From positions 1 through 64,000 of the forward strand of contig CAIVEI010000097.1 in NCBI GenBank assembly GCA_903904835.1: a stretch of DNA of 64,000 bases. Reading direction: 5' to 3'. Positions within the stretch are counted from its first letter, which is position 1. Each line of letters starts with the position of its first letter. Positions 9,475-18,008 of the stretch are shown piece after piece. Source of the DNA: an uncultured Schlesneria sp. (lineage in GTDB: Bacteria; Planctomycetota; Planctomycetia; Planctomycetales; Planctomycetaceae). The notes beneath the pieces are model-generated. The model saw only the letters and a list, made by a program, of their open reading frames with translations, made no database searches and had not been told where the DNA came from. The position numbers and the translations under genes are program-made.

Positions 9475-10299
9475 TTAATTCCCGTATGGCGTTTGATAAC
9501 TAGCTTTTACGGCTTCTATTGCATCCTGGATAGCACAGACATCGAACGGATCGATTTGCCGCATCTCAATTGAAATCCAGCCGCTGTACCCTGACGCGGC
9601 GAGCACTGAAGCAAACCTGCTGTGGTCAATAGTCCCGTGGCCGACCGGGGCCAGACCCGGTTCGCTGGCGTGGAAGTGTGCGAGAGTCGAACCCACTTTG
9701 GGAATAATTTCTTCGGGACTGTCCGAGACCATTGACATACAAGCAGCGTCCAAATGCAATTGGAATCCCGGATGATTTACTGCTTGAACGAGTGCAAAGG
9801 CTTCGTCGGCACGAGTGACGAAATCACATCCGTATTCCGGGGGATTGGCTTCCATGACGATTGAAGCCCCTTCTGCCTTTGCGATTTCTCCGAGGCGACC
9901 GAAAAACTCGATCGCCTGTTGCCAGACAATCGAAAGCTCTTGATTGCCTGCACGCCTGTTCTTGGGTGAACCAAATACAAGTGATTCGGCGCCGAGTCGA
10001 GTGCAGACGCGGATAATTCCCTTGAGGTATTCCAGGGTATGATGACGTGCGTCAGTCCCCTCGAATAGCGTCAGTCCCGGCTGGCCGAACAGGAGAGCCT
10101 GGGCTGCGATAATTGAGATCCCTCGGGAATTCCAGAAATGTCGGTAGGATTCGATTTGAGCATCAGTTGCCTCCAAAGGTGCTGGCCAGATCTTTGTCGG
10201 GGCAACTTCAATGGCAGAAATCCGAAGCTCAGACAACTTGTCGGCGACAAGTGCATCCTGATCGAGCGGCCATGCAATGTTTGAGATCGCAACCCTCAT
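9475..10299 (-). CDS. TIM-barrel sugar isomerase/epimerase family protein
   Basis: A 274-residue protein of the xylose isomerase-like TIM-barrel superfamily (AP endonuclease 2 fold). Family features include VMEANPPEYGCDFVTRADEAF, HLDAACMSMV and HFHASEPGLAPVGHGTIDH near the C-terminal part of the barrel, where glutamate, aspartate and histidines bind a divalent metal, and the final WISIEMR. The substrate is unknown. The start ATG overlaps the stop of the upstream reductase gene by four bases (ATGA), so the two are translationally coupled. It closes a minus-strand glycan cluster; a role in making or modifying an unusual sugar for that glycan is inference. Confidence 0.85.
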   Translation of the reverse strand: MRVAISNIAWPLDQDALVADKLSELRISAIEVAPTKIWPAPLEATDAQIESYRHFWNSRGISIIAAQALLFGQPGLTLFEGTDARHHTLEYLKGIIRVCTRLGAESLVFGSPKNRRAGNQELSIVWQQAIEFFGRLGEIAKAEGASIVMEANPPEYGCDFVTRADEAFALVQAVNHPGFQLHLDAACMSMVSDSPEEIIPKVGSTLAHFHASEPGLAPVGHGTIDHSRFASVLAASGYSGWISIEMRQIDPFDVCAIQDAIEAVKASYQTPYGN

Positions 10300-11084
10300 T
10301 TTGATACTCCTGCTGCCCGCTCGCGTCGGACGAAATCTCGAAGTTCGTCGAACACCTGCCGTCGGCTGTAAAGATAGCCACCATGTCCACCAAACAAGCT
10401 TGCGTGCTTCGACCTCATATCGAACTTGGCGGGTAGGGTTCCTGGGTCATTCGTAAAATCGAGATCGAATGCTTCACGGGCAACGTCTTTCACAAGGACG
10501 GGCTCGCTGGAAAAGTTAACCAGTTCTAGACCTGCGGTGAGAGCGGTCGACACATCTGCCCAGATTCTGTCGAGGTTGTAGAATTGATATGATCCCTCAG
10601 CATTCACTTTATGCAATTCGTTGTTGTGAAGAAGATCGTAGACCGCGTTTTTCTTGAGTCCCATTCCGAAAAGTCCGGGAAGCCGCACTGTGAGAACACG
10701 GGGGAAGTGGTCTGACATTTGGCGCTCGAGAAGTAATCGATGCCGTCCGTACGGGGTTTGGGCAGACTCGTCGATTTGTGAGTCTTCATCCACGTCGATC
10801 GGGTGCGGGTAGACGGCCACAGTCGAAATAATGACCACACGTTCGGCCTTCGCCTGTCGAAGAAAACCGGCCAACCGGTCGAGTACAGCCCGATCAGCTT
10901 CGGGATCCTTGTTTGCGATCCACATTGCGGCCGGCATCGCACTGACGACAAGTAAGTCGAATGTTTGGCCTGCGATTTCTTGGATATTCTTTGAATTGAA
11001 GCAATTGTCAAAACGGTTTTGTATCGCGAGATTTCCACCGACGAACCCTGTGTGACCAACAAGAGCGGAAGCGGCTGCAGACAT
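10296..11084 (-). CDS. NAD(P)-dependent sugar epimerase/reductase-like protein
   Basis: Extended short-chain dehydrogenase of about 262 residues. The nucleotide-binding loop is VGHTGFVGGNL at the very N terminus, followed by the STVAVYP strand-turn seen in nucleotide-sugar epimerases. Where the family normally has YxxxK the sequence reads YGRHR, so the catalytic lysine seems replaced by arginine. The protein is shorter than GalE/RfbB-type enzymes. The ATG at 11084 places the glycine loop at residue 8; a GTG at 11093 is possible. The stop overlaps the start of the TIM-barrel gene. Context suggests a step in synthesis of a sugar for the neighbouring glycosyltransferases; the precise substrate is not evident. 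Confidence 0.8.
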   Translation of the reverse strand: MSAAASALVGHTGFVGGNLAIQNRFDNCFNSKNIQEIAGQTFDLLVVSAMPAAMWIANKDPEADRAVLDRLAGFLRQAKAERVVIISTVAVYPHPIDVDEDSQIDESAQTPYGRHRLLLERQMSDHFPRVLTVRLPGLFGMGLKKNAVYDLLHNNELHKVNAEGSYQFYNLDRIWADVSTALTAGLELVNFSSEPVLVKDVAREAFDLDFTNDPGTLPAKFDMRSKHASLFGGHGGYLYSRRQVFDELRDFVRRERAAGVSK

Positions 11085-11105
11085 TTGTTTCACTGTTGCT
11101 TTCGT

Positions 11106-13031
11106 TTAAGGTAGTCGTGTGTAGATCGAATACCCATCGACGTCCTCGACTACGCGGTAATGCGACTCAATGTATTGAACCAAAATTGGCAATGCTGTCG
11201 ACAATTCGACGCCATCCAACTTCATTGACTTTGGCGGAGCGATCACGACGGGAGTGACCGCTCGTTCGAGGTCATCGACAATTTCCTCTTGAGATTTCTT
11301 GGGAAGAGCGTACCAGGCATGGTGAAAACGACTCGGTGAACTGGCCCCCAGCAAGTAGTACCAGGTTCCATTCGAATCGAGTGTAAAGATTGTTGAGGGA
11401 TGGGTGCCCGCATGACGACGAACGGCGTCAACGACCTTCACCGTTTGCTCGCTCACGATAGATTTGTTCTTATGCCAATCGACAAAGTATCGACCGAGTT
11501 GAAATGGATTACAATTGAGTCCAATTAGCATAACGCCAACAACCACTAATGATGTGTATTCCCAGAACACACCGGGAATGAAATTGGCTCGCATGTCCTC
11601 TCGTTGCTTTCGAGCCAGCCACAATATGGCCGAGATAAGAAGCAATACAGTAGGTAGTCCAGCAAGCGCGAAGTGGGGTTCATCGCTTCGAGCTAGACAA
11701 CGCCTTTCTGTGAATACGGCTATTACAAGTATCAAAATCACAGGGGCGGCATTTCGGATCCACTGCCGAAAGTTCCTCCTTTCAATCCATCCGCTTCTCA
11801 ACGTCAAACAAGCAGCCCCGAATAAGACGAGTGCTTGTGGTTTAAACATCTTGCTCCAAAGCAACGTCGTCTTACCTACCGGAATGGCCCAAATGTGGTC
11901 GCCGTAACGGGACCAATAGCGAATGTCATTCAAAACCGGCGTGAAGTTGTCTGGTCCAATGGCAATGGCAACGACGATGGCTCCAAAAATCATCCCTCCG
12001 ACAAATGGCACGATTTTCTTGAGACCGATGCAAATTGACATCACTGCCACCGCGACAATAACGACAACCGGTATGTTCAATGATCGTTCGTAACAGACAA
12101 ATAAGTGAATTACTGCGAGTGCTCCCGTGATTGATCCGAAGGCAGCATGTCCAACAGGGCCGAGCGAGGGTTTCCCGTCCGACTGCGTCGCGATTCGCAT
12201 CCATCTCAAGAGTAAGGCCGATTGAGGCCAGAATAATATGTCTCGAAAATAGTTACGAGTCAGCCCTTGACCTTGGAATAGAATCCCTTCGGCCAGCATC
12301 ACAACGGAACAGGAAACAAGGAAAATATCCCAATTGTCCGCAAAACCGAAAAACCTCACTGTTTCCCACAACGCCCAGATAAAACCGATCAGTGCGATGA
12401 TACTGAACAAGCTGCGAATGAAACGGATGGCTGGGATCGAGTATCCGTCATCTTCATAGGGCCCGGCAATTAACGCTGGAAGTATCTGCGGCAGTGGACC
12501 GTGGATCATGATACATCGCTTTAATCCTCCTTCTCGAAACGCCGACAGCAGGCCGACGTATTCCCCTTCATGAAACGCATCCCCCTCCTCGACTCCGAAT
12601 GGGTTCGATTGACCGCTCGTACTCGAATTCAAAACCCAGATCATCATCAAGGCAACGATGATTTCTTTGCCTTTGGTGTTTAGAAGGCGCGTCAACTGAG
12701 CTGCCAGTGGACCAGCAAAAAGTCCTATGGCGAGCGCCGTCCCCCCCCCCATAGCGTACGCAAAGTGCAAATCAAAAGGGCTTCGGTGACTGACGCTGGA
12801 GACAGAGACGATACCGTCCGAAGTTGCCGAAGGGAGGCGTCCGATTCCAGTGACAGTCATGCCAATTGTGACAGCAAGGCCAATGCAGGCAGCACCGAAT
12901 GCGATTTGCCACGAAGGGAAATGTGATGTATCGCGAGGCGAGGGGGCATCAACATCGATGTCAGATGACAGCGGTACATCGCGATATGCGTCCGATGGCG
13001 GCGGGGTCACAACAATACGACGATTTTCCAT
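11106..13031 (-). CDS. Multi-spanning membrane protein, GT-C glycosyltransferase-like
   Basis: A 641-residue integral membrane protein with a cytosolic N terminus of about 40 residues and roughly ten or more hydrophobic segments. After the second one there is an acidic loop (VEEGDAFHEGEYV), a feature reminiscent of the catalytic acidic loop of GT-C enzymes such as PMT/ArnT-like proteins; the C-terminal 150 residues look extracytoplasmic. I do not recognise a specific family. The codons for GGG at residues 95-97 form a run of ten G (C on the plus strand, 12741-12750); slippage there would shift the frame and truncate the protein. The gene lies between GT2 and reductase genes and probably transfers a sugar from a polyprenyl carrier. 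Confidence 0.7.
   Translation of the reverse strand: MENRRIVVTPPPSDAYRDVPLSSDIDVDAPSPRDTSHFPSWQIAFGAACIGLAVTIGMTVTGIGRLPSATSDGIVSVSSVSHRSPFDLHFAYAMGGGTALAIGLFAGPLAAQLTRLLNTKGKEIIVALMMIWVLNSSTSGQSNPFGVEEGDAFHEGEYVGLLSAFREGGLKRCIMIHGPLPQILPALIAGPYEDDGYSIPAIRFIRSLFSIIALIGFIWALWETVRFFGFADNWDIFLVSCSVVMLAEGILFQGQGLTRNYFRDILFWPQSALLLRWMRIATQSDGKPSLGPVGHAAFGSITGALAVIHLFVCYERSLNIPVVVIVAVAVMSICIGLKKIVPFVGGMIFGAIVVAIAIGPDNFTPVLNDIRYWSRYGDHIWAIPVGKTTLLWSKMFKPQALVLFGAACLTLRSGWIERRNFRQWIRNAAPVILILVIAVFTERRCLARSDEPHFALAGLPTVLLLISAILWLARKQREDMRANFIPGVFWEYTSLVVVGVMLIGLNCNPFQLGRYFVDWHKNKSIVSEQTVKVVDAVRRHAGTHPSTIFTLDSNGTWYYLLGASSPSRFHHAWYALPKKSQEEIVDDLERAVTPVVIAPPKSMKLDGVELSTALPILVQYIESHYRVVEDVDGYSIYTRLP
12741..12750. 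repeat. Homopolymeric C/G tract (10) inside a coding region
   Basis: Ten consecutive C on the plus strand, read as ATG GGG GGG GGG in the minus-strand membrane protein gene at 11106-13031, near residue 95 of 641. Runs of this length are known contingency signals in surface-glycan genes of other bacteria. Confidence 0.9.
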
Positions 13032-13100
13032 CGGTACTATCTCTTTTTACAAACTTTAAGAATCCAGAAAATTGCGAATTCGAAAAAAGATGAAGGCGCA

Positions 13101-13898
13101 CTACTGCGGGTTGTATGCTCCCATACACGCAGCAAACAGGCATTTGAGCACTCGTAGATTCCCGCGAATCGGACTGATCTTGGTTGGAACTGGACCATGT
13201 GATGGATATCTTCTAGCAACCGGCACCTCACAGATCTTATATCCAAGCCTAGCCGCTCGTATCGCAAGATAGTAGTGAAGTTCATAGCCTACAAACACAT
13301 CGCGAAATACTGCCACTTGAGAATCCTCAAGTAGTTCGCGACTATAACCACGAAAGCCATTGGTTGTGTCCGTATACGGAAATCGACTGGCAATTGAGAC
13401 CAGCGGGGCATGCAGCAACTTAAGCCCGGCCCAACGACTGAAAGGCAGGTTCTCTGAAATGCCTCCCGGTATGAATCGTGACCCTTGAACATGGTCGTAA
13501 CCGGCTTTTAGCTTCTCGATGAAGCTCGGAATCGCATCGGGACCGTCCTTATTGTTACCGTCGATACAAATCACTCCCTGATATCCACGGGCCAACGCCC
13601 ATGCGAACGCCATCCGCATCTGAGCTCCGAGTTTGCCGGGTCCTGTCTTCACAAGAAGCGTATTGACGCCGAGAGACTCAAGCACGGCACGGTCAGTCGA
13701 TCCGTCGGTGCTCCCCCCATCGGCGACCACCATATCAGCAACGCCGAGGAACGGTCGGGTCAATTCCAGTTGTTTATGCAACTTCCCGTTCTCGTTAATG
13801 ACGAACGCACAAACACAATAGTCGGTTCGTTTGGGTTGGTACTCGTGCGTCTCAAACGACGGGACCTCATGAAAGTCCTTCATCTCAGTCTTACTCAT
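13101..13898 (-). CDS. GT2 glycosyltransferase, polyprenyl-phosphate sugar synthase type
   Basis: A 265-residue cytosolic family 2 glycosyltransferase similar to dolichyl-phosphate mannose/glucose synthases. The nucleotide-binding strand reads CAFVINENGK, the switch loop VADGGSTDGSTDR and the metal-site region CIDGNNKDGPDAI, with GSRFIPGG and a later TNGFRGYSRELL typical of this group. It lacks C-terminal membrane helices. The start ATG has GAGGAGAT seven bases upstream. It lies about 70 bases upstream of the GT-C-like membrane protein, which suggests that it makes the lipid-linked sugar that the membrane protein uses. This pairing is inference. Confidence 0.88.
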   Translation of the reverse strand: MSKTEMKDFHEVPSFETHEYQPKRTDYCVCAFVINENGKLHKQLELTRPFLGVADMVVADGGSTDGSTDRAVLESLGVNTLLVKTGPGKLGAQMRMAFAWALARGYQGVICIDGNNKDGPDAIPSFIEKLKAGYDHVQGSRFIPGGISENLPFSRWAGLKLLHAPLVSIASRFPYTDTTNGFRGYSRELLEDSQVAVFRDVFVGYELHYYLAIRAARLGYKICEVPVARRYPSHGPVPTKISPIRGNLRVLKCLFAACMGAYNPQ

Positions 13899-14092
13899 CG
13901 GCCATCTCCTCGATCAAAACCAAGGAAAGCCGGATTCGGCGATCGCCCGGCTCTTTCATTTACGAATATTGTGGCCATTTCAATTAATGAACAAATGCCG
14001 AGTAAAACAGGCAGTGAATTGCTGTGAATAAGTCGATTCACTGAGGGGAAGTGCAAGGATTGCGATCTGAAGAAGATCAAGATCCAAACCAT

Positions 14093-15112
14093 TTAAGACG
14101 CCCCTCCTCTTAACTCGCTCTCGGGCACCTCGGATCGATCCAAGACATTTCGACGGTTGAGATCAGACAGCAGTATCGCGCTCGATTGTTCGTCGCGAAC
14201 ATGATAGAGCGGTCGGTCCGGCGACTCCTCCAGCAATCGACCGAGGTATTCACCCATCAGAGCGAGCATGAGGAAAACAAAAGCAAAAAGCCCGCTCATT
14301 AGCAGGCTCAGCGTTGTCCAACCCGGCATGACATCGGACTTGAAGAGGTAGATCGCGATCACATAGATGCTGTAAAAAAAACTGAGCAAACTGCCAAAAA
14401 TCCCAAGACTGCTTGCTAGCCTTAAGGGCGTGATGGAGTTATGAACGAGAATTGACATTCCACCTCGAACGGCCCGAAATAAGTCTGGCTTAGGGTGCTG
14501 ACCAGATCGCGACATTCGGTTGTAACAATGAACCACCGTCCTGAGGCCCAGATCCGTTGCCACCAAGGGAAAGAATCTTCGGCGCAGCCGGACTTTGACT
14601 AATGCGTTGACCGCTTGCCGGGTAAGGCAGCGTAGTCCAGTCGCACCTGTGACAAATTCAATCCCAATGAGTCGACGGTACATCGACAAAAACAAATATC
14701 TCAGCGCACGATACACCGGACCTGAGGTACATGGTTGCTTGTCAACGCCCAGAACCAAGTCGTTTCCTGACCGGCAACCATCAACTAACGGGACAATTTC
14801 AGCCGGTGGGTCGAAGTCCGGGTGAAGCGTCACCACGTAATCTCCAATCACCGCGTCCAAGCCAGCCATTATCGCCGTCTCGTGATCCGTCCGCCGGGTC
14901 AGACGGAGATAGCGCACGCACTTATGAACGCTCAACATCTGCCTCGCAATTTTTTCGGTTCCGTCCGTAGACCCGTTATCGATCAGAACAATCTCGTAGT
15001 TAGAGTAGTGCTGATCAAGAACGGCTCCAACTTCCTCAATGAAAGCAGGCAGGATCGCGGCATGATCGCCCAGTACCGCAACCGCCGAAACTAAAATCTC
15101 AGCCTTCGACAT
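14093..15112 (-). CDS. GT2 glycosyltransferase with two C-terminal membrane helices
   Basis: About 339 residues, of the ArnC/GtrB/DPM class that charges undecaprenyl phosphate with a sugar. N-terminal GT-A domain with IDNGSTDGTEKIA and, at the metal site, LHPDFDPPAEIV in place of the usual DADLQ. Two hydrophobic helices near residues 235-260 and 270-300 end in GEYLGRLLEE, the usual arrangement for oligomeric GtrB-type enzymes. The ATG at 15112 is preferred over the GTG at 15124 because GAGGA precedes it, although at a short spacing. It follows the FAD oxidoreductase by about 16 bases and so is probably in one transcript with it. Confidence 0.88.
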   Translation of the reverse strand: MSKAEILVSAVAVLGDHAAILPAFIEEVGAVLDQHYSNYEIVLIDNGSTDGTEKIARQMLSVHKCVRYLRLTRRTDHETAIMAGLDAVIGDYVVTLHPDFDPPAEIVPLVDGCRSGNDLVLGVDKQPCTSGPVYRALRYLFLSMYRRLIGIEFVTGATGLRCLTRQAVNALVKVRLRRRFFPLVATDLGLRTVVHCYNRMSRSGQHPKPDLFRAVRGGMSILVHNSITPLRLASSLGIFGSLLSFFYSIYVIAIYLFKSDVMPGWTTLSLLMSGLFAFVFLMLALMGEYLGRLLEESPDRPLYHVRDEQSSAILLSDLNRRNVLDRSEVPESELRGGAS

Positions 15113-15128
15113 GAGTCCTCGCACGTTA

Positions 15129-16244
15129 TTATTTGATTACGCGATCAATTTCCTCAGAAATGTCGTAGATGTTATCGATCTTGCCGCCCATTACAAGGTG
15201 GTAGTTCTTTAATCCAAAATGGGGTCGAAAAAGAATCGGCCGCGAGTCATCCGCCTCACTTCGCGGCAGAATGGTTTTAACTTCCCAAAGCGAATCACAG
15301 TAGGTGCAATCGGCTACCAGCGGAAGATACCGAGCGGCATCCCGAATCATATGCGGGAACGCTGTTTTCTTCTCCGCTCGATCGAAAATGCCATAAGCAG
15401 GCTGAAACTGTTTATCATTACCATCGTACCAATGAGCGTGAGGTGTATACCGAACATGACTGAGCGTATGCAACTGTCGTGCTGGAAAGGGCATCAGGGA
15501 AAAGAACGGCCCGTCCATCACGGTCACACCTAGGCCACGCAATTGCTCGGGAACCTCGACTAATGCCATTTCCACTAATTCGTGCTTGAGCGGCACCAGT
15601 GGCAGTCCTCCACCCATTCCAGGCGAGTTTAACTGAGAGTATCCGCAACAGAACACCTGCGCGGCAGTAACGGTTTCGGTACCAGATGGACTCTCGATGC
15701 AAAGCTCGACGACATCGCCGGACACCTGATGTACCGACTTGACTGTCGACTTCAGTTGTATTTCAACACCAGCGCGATGAACCCGCTCAGCCATCAGCTC
15801 ACGCAGAATCAACGCATTGAATGCATATTCCCGAGTCAGGAATGCCGCTTCGATATACGCCGGGTCGAATAATTTCCAAATCGACTTTGAGACAGGCTCG
15901 ACAGAAGCGCCGATGACCCGCATACTCCTGCAAAATTGCTCCGCCGACACCTTAGAGTCACGACGACCGATCGCATAAATCTTTTCAAATGTCGAATCAA
16001 TTGCCGGCCGGAATTCGTCGACGAATCGAGGGAAGTTCACCCGTGACCGCAATGCCGTCAGGATGCTTCGCGGATAATGATACCCATTATGAACCCGTGC
16101 CTGGTTTGAGTACGACGCTCGCAACATCAGTTCGGCCCCGCTCTCAAAAAGAATGACACGATTGACACGAGCAGCCAACGCCTCAGCCAGATACAAGCCG
16201 TAGAACCCTCCGCCGATAACGGCTGCGTCACACGTATTGCTCAC
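15129..16244 (-). CDS. FAD-dependent oxidoreductase (DAO-like)
   Basis: About 371 residues with the N-terminal dinucleotide fold AAVIGGGFYGLYLAEALA and ESGAELMLRASYSNQARVH, resembling the DAO family of flavin amine/hydroxyl oxidoreductases. The C-terminal part (VKTILPRSEADDSRPILF, then KNYHLVMGGKIDNIYDI) matches the layout of family members found in polysaccharide gene clusters. The second GTG (16244) is chosen because GAGGA lies six bases upstream of it, whereas the first GTG (16250) directly abuts that motif. The substrate is unknown; with the TIM-barrel and reductase genes it may belong to a pathway to an unusual sugar. Confidence 0.8.
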   Translation of the reverse strand: MSNTCDAAVIGGGFYGLYLAEALAARVNRVILFESGAELMLRASYSNQARVHNGYHYPRSILTALRSRVNFPRFVDEFRPAIDSTFEKIYAIGRRDSKVSAEQFCRSMRVIGASVEPVSKSIWKLFDPAYIEAAFLTREYAFNALILRELMAERVHRAGVEIQLKSTVKSVHQVSGDVVELCIESPSGTETVTAAQVFCCGYSQLNSPGMGGGLPLVPLKHELVEMALVEVPEQLRGLGVTVMDGPFFSLMPFPARQLHTLSHVRYTPHAHWYDGNDKQFQPAYGIFDRAEKKTAFPHMIRDAARYLPLVADCTYCDSLWEVKTILPRSEADDSRPILFRPHFGLKNYHLVMGGKIDNIYDISEEIDRVIK

Positions 16245-16887
16245 GAACACTCCTCATCAAAATGACGGCCCCCTTCTCGAATCGCCGGCCGGTAAGGCAA
16301 GCTTTTCGCTGGAGTTTTTACCTCCGGCATATCTTAACTCAATCAAAGGCGATTGTCGCTCTCTCGTCGTAAGCTTTCGCATCCACAAATCGCCCCGGGT
16401 ATCTCGCTAACTTCTTTCAATAATTCGGAGCCGAAGACCCCGAGAAAAATATATCGCAACCCAAGCCCCGACGGTGGTTGAGACGCCAAAATCGAGCGTT
16501 CTTCGGAAAATAGACGCGCCAGATAACTCGCCTCGGCATTACAAGAATGGCCAACTCCAGCGTTTCGACGGGCGACTAAGCGGATTGAATCGTTCGAGTG
16601 CGTGGGCTATCATTTGGGGACTGAGTATAATTAAAATCACGTTGAGTCCGGTGGGCGTTAGTCGCAGCTGCTTTATCATCAGAATCATTTCGCCATTGCG
16701 ATTTGGGCAAAGCGCCTGGCGCAATGAGCCATACCGGAACTGAAGAACAAGACGCAAACGTATCGCAAGCCAGGAGGGTTACCGCCAACCCTTGTGGCAA
16801 ATGCAAGCGACTAAAGCGATGCCTGATTCGACGGCGAAAAGCTTCGAACTGTTTCCTCGATGAACGATAAGAGAGCCTGCCCCGCCC
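16245..16887. other. Divergent non-coding region
   Basis: About 640 bases between the FAD oxidoreductase (minus) and the flippase-like gene (plus). No reading frame with family features is visible. There is a short hairpin AGGGTT-ACCGCC-AACCCT near 16771-16792. Promoters for both directions are expected here but I could not identify them with confidence. Confidence 0.5.
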
Positions 16888-17949
16888 ATGAGTTCTACCG
16901 CAACGAATTCGACTGGCCGACTCATTGTGCTCGTGATGAAATGGCTGCTCGCGATGGGAATGCTGGCGGCATTATGGTGGATGAGCCGCGATAGTCTGGC
17001 AAAACTGCAGAATCGACATTTCGTCTGGCAGGCATTCGCAATTGCTTTCGCGACGCGATTCCTATCTCTTTTGGTGTCATTCTCGCGCTGGCGGCTGTTG
17101 GTTCAGGGAATAGGATTGCCGATTTCATTTCGCGAAACGTTTCGTCTGGGAATGCTCAGCGAAGCAATGAATCTCATGGGGCCTGGTGCCGTTGGTGGCG
17201 ATCTGATCAAAGCTGCGCTTTTGGCAAAGAATCATCCGAATCGCAGGGCCTCGGCGTCAGCCACGGTGTTTCTCGACCGCGTGCTTGGGATGTGGGGATT
17301 GTTTGTGTTGGGAGCGGGAGCGTCCATGATTCCGGTCAGCACCAAAATTGGTTCGGAATTGGATTGGGCTGTCTGGTTGCTTTGGGCAGGCACATTTGCG
17401 GGGTTAGTCGGTATTGGAATGATGCTCGTTCCGGCGTTCACACACTCCTGGTTCATGCATTGGCTCTCCACCTGGAAATTGATTGGTCGGATTGTGAAAG
17501 AGCTGATGGAATCCGTTCAGATGTATCAAGGACAACCCCAGGTCGTAATCCTCGCTGTTTTCCTAAGCATGATCGGCCATTTCGGAGCTTTGACGTCGTT
17601 TTACTTCTGTGCTCAGGCCGTGCATCGTGGCCAGACGATTCCAACTTACGTCGATCACCTCGTGGGATTGCCGCTTCCGGTCACTCTTGGCGCGGTTGTT
17701 CCAACTCCTGGCGGTGTTGGTGCGCTAGAAGGCGCTGTGGCGTGGTTCTACGAGCAGCATCAGTTGAACCTCATTCCGAATAGTGCAAAAGACGAATTGG
17801 CGACCGCATTTTCAAACGGGATCCTGACGGCCTTAGTCTACCGGCTCACTGTCATGGTTGGGGGAGCCATTGGTGTCATCTATTATTTCACGTCGCGAGC
17901 CGAAATTCGTCAGGTGGTTCACGACGCAGAGATCGAGTCGGTTGTTTGA
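16888..17949 (+). CDS. Lysylphosphatidylglycerol synthase TM region/UPF0104 family protein
   Basis: A 353-residue integral membrane protein with about eight hydrophobic segments. The family marks are NLMGPGAVGGDLIKAALL near residue 90, the SASATVFLDRVLGMW segment and the C-terminal PTPGGVGALEGAVAWF, which are the conserved motifs of the AglD/MprF flippase-like domain (UPF0104). Members are thought to move lipid-linked substrates or to act in glycolipid metabolism. It is the only plus-strand gene in this cluster and converges with the acyltransferase. Eight G follow just after its stop (17952-17959). Confidence 0.88.
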   Translation: MSSTATNSTGRLIVLVMKWLLAMGMLAALWWMSRDSLAKLQNRHFVWQAFAIAFATRFLSLLVSFSRWRLLVQGIGLPISFRETFRLGMLSEAMNLMGPGAVGGDLIKAALLAKNHPNRRASASATVFLDRVLGMWGLFVLGAGASMIPVSTKIGSELDWAVWLLWAGTFAGLVGIGMMLVPAFTHSWFMHWLSTWKLIGRIVKELMESVQMYQGQPQVVILAVFLSMIGHFGALTSFYFCAQAVHRGQTIPTYVDHLVGLPLPVTLGAVVPTPGGVGALEGAVAWFYEQHQLNLIPNSAKDELATAFSNGILTALVYRLTVMVGGAIGVIYYFTSRAEIRQVVHDAEIESVV

Positions 17950-17951
17950 AC

Positions 17952-17959
17952 GGGGGGGG
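17952..17959. repeat. Homopolymeric G tract (8)
   Basis: Eight G in the short gap between the convergent flippase-like and acyltransferase genes. It lies outside both reading frames, so no phase effect on protein sequence is expected. Confidence 0.85.
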
Positions 17960-18008
17960 CATTAAAGCCGTGCTGCCTTGAGGTTGTTTGAGAATCTTAT
18001 GAACCGTG

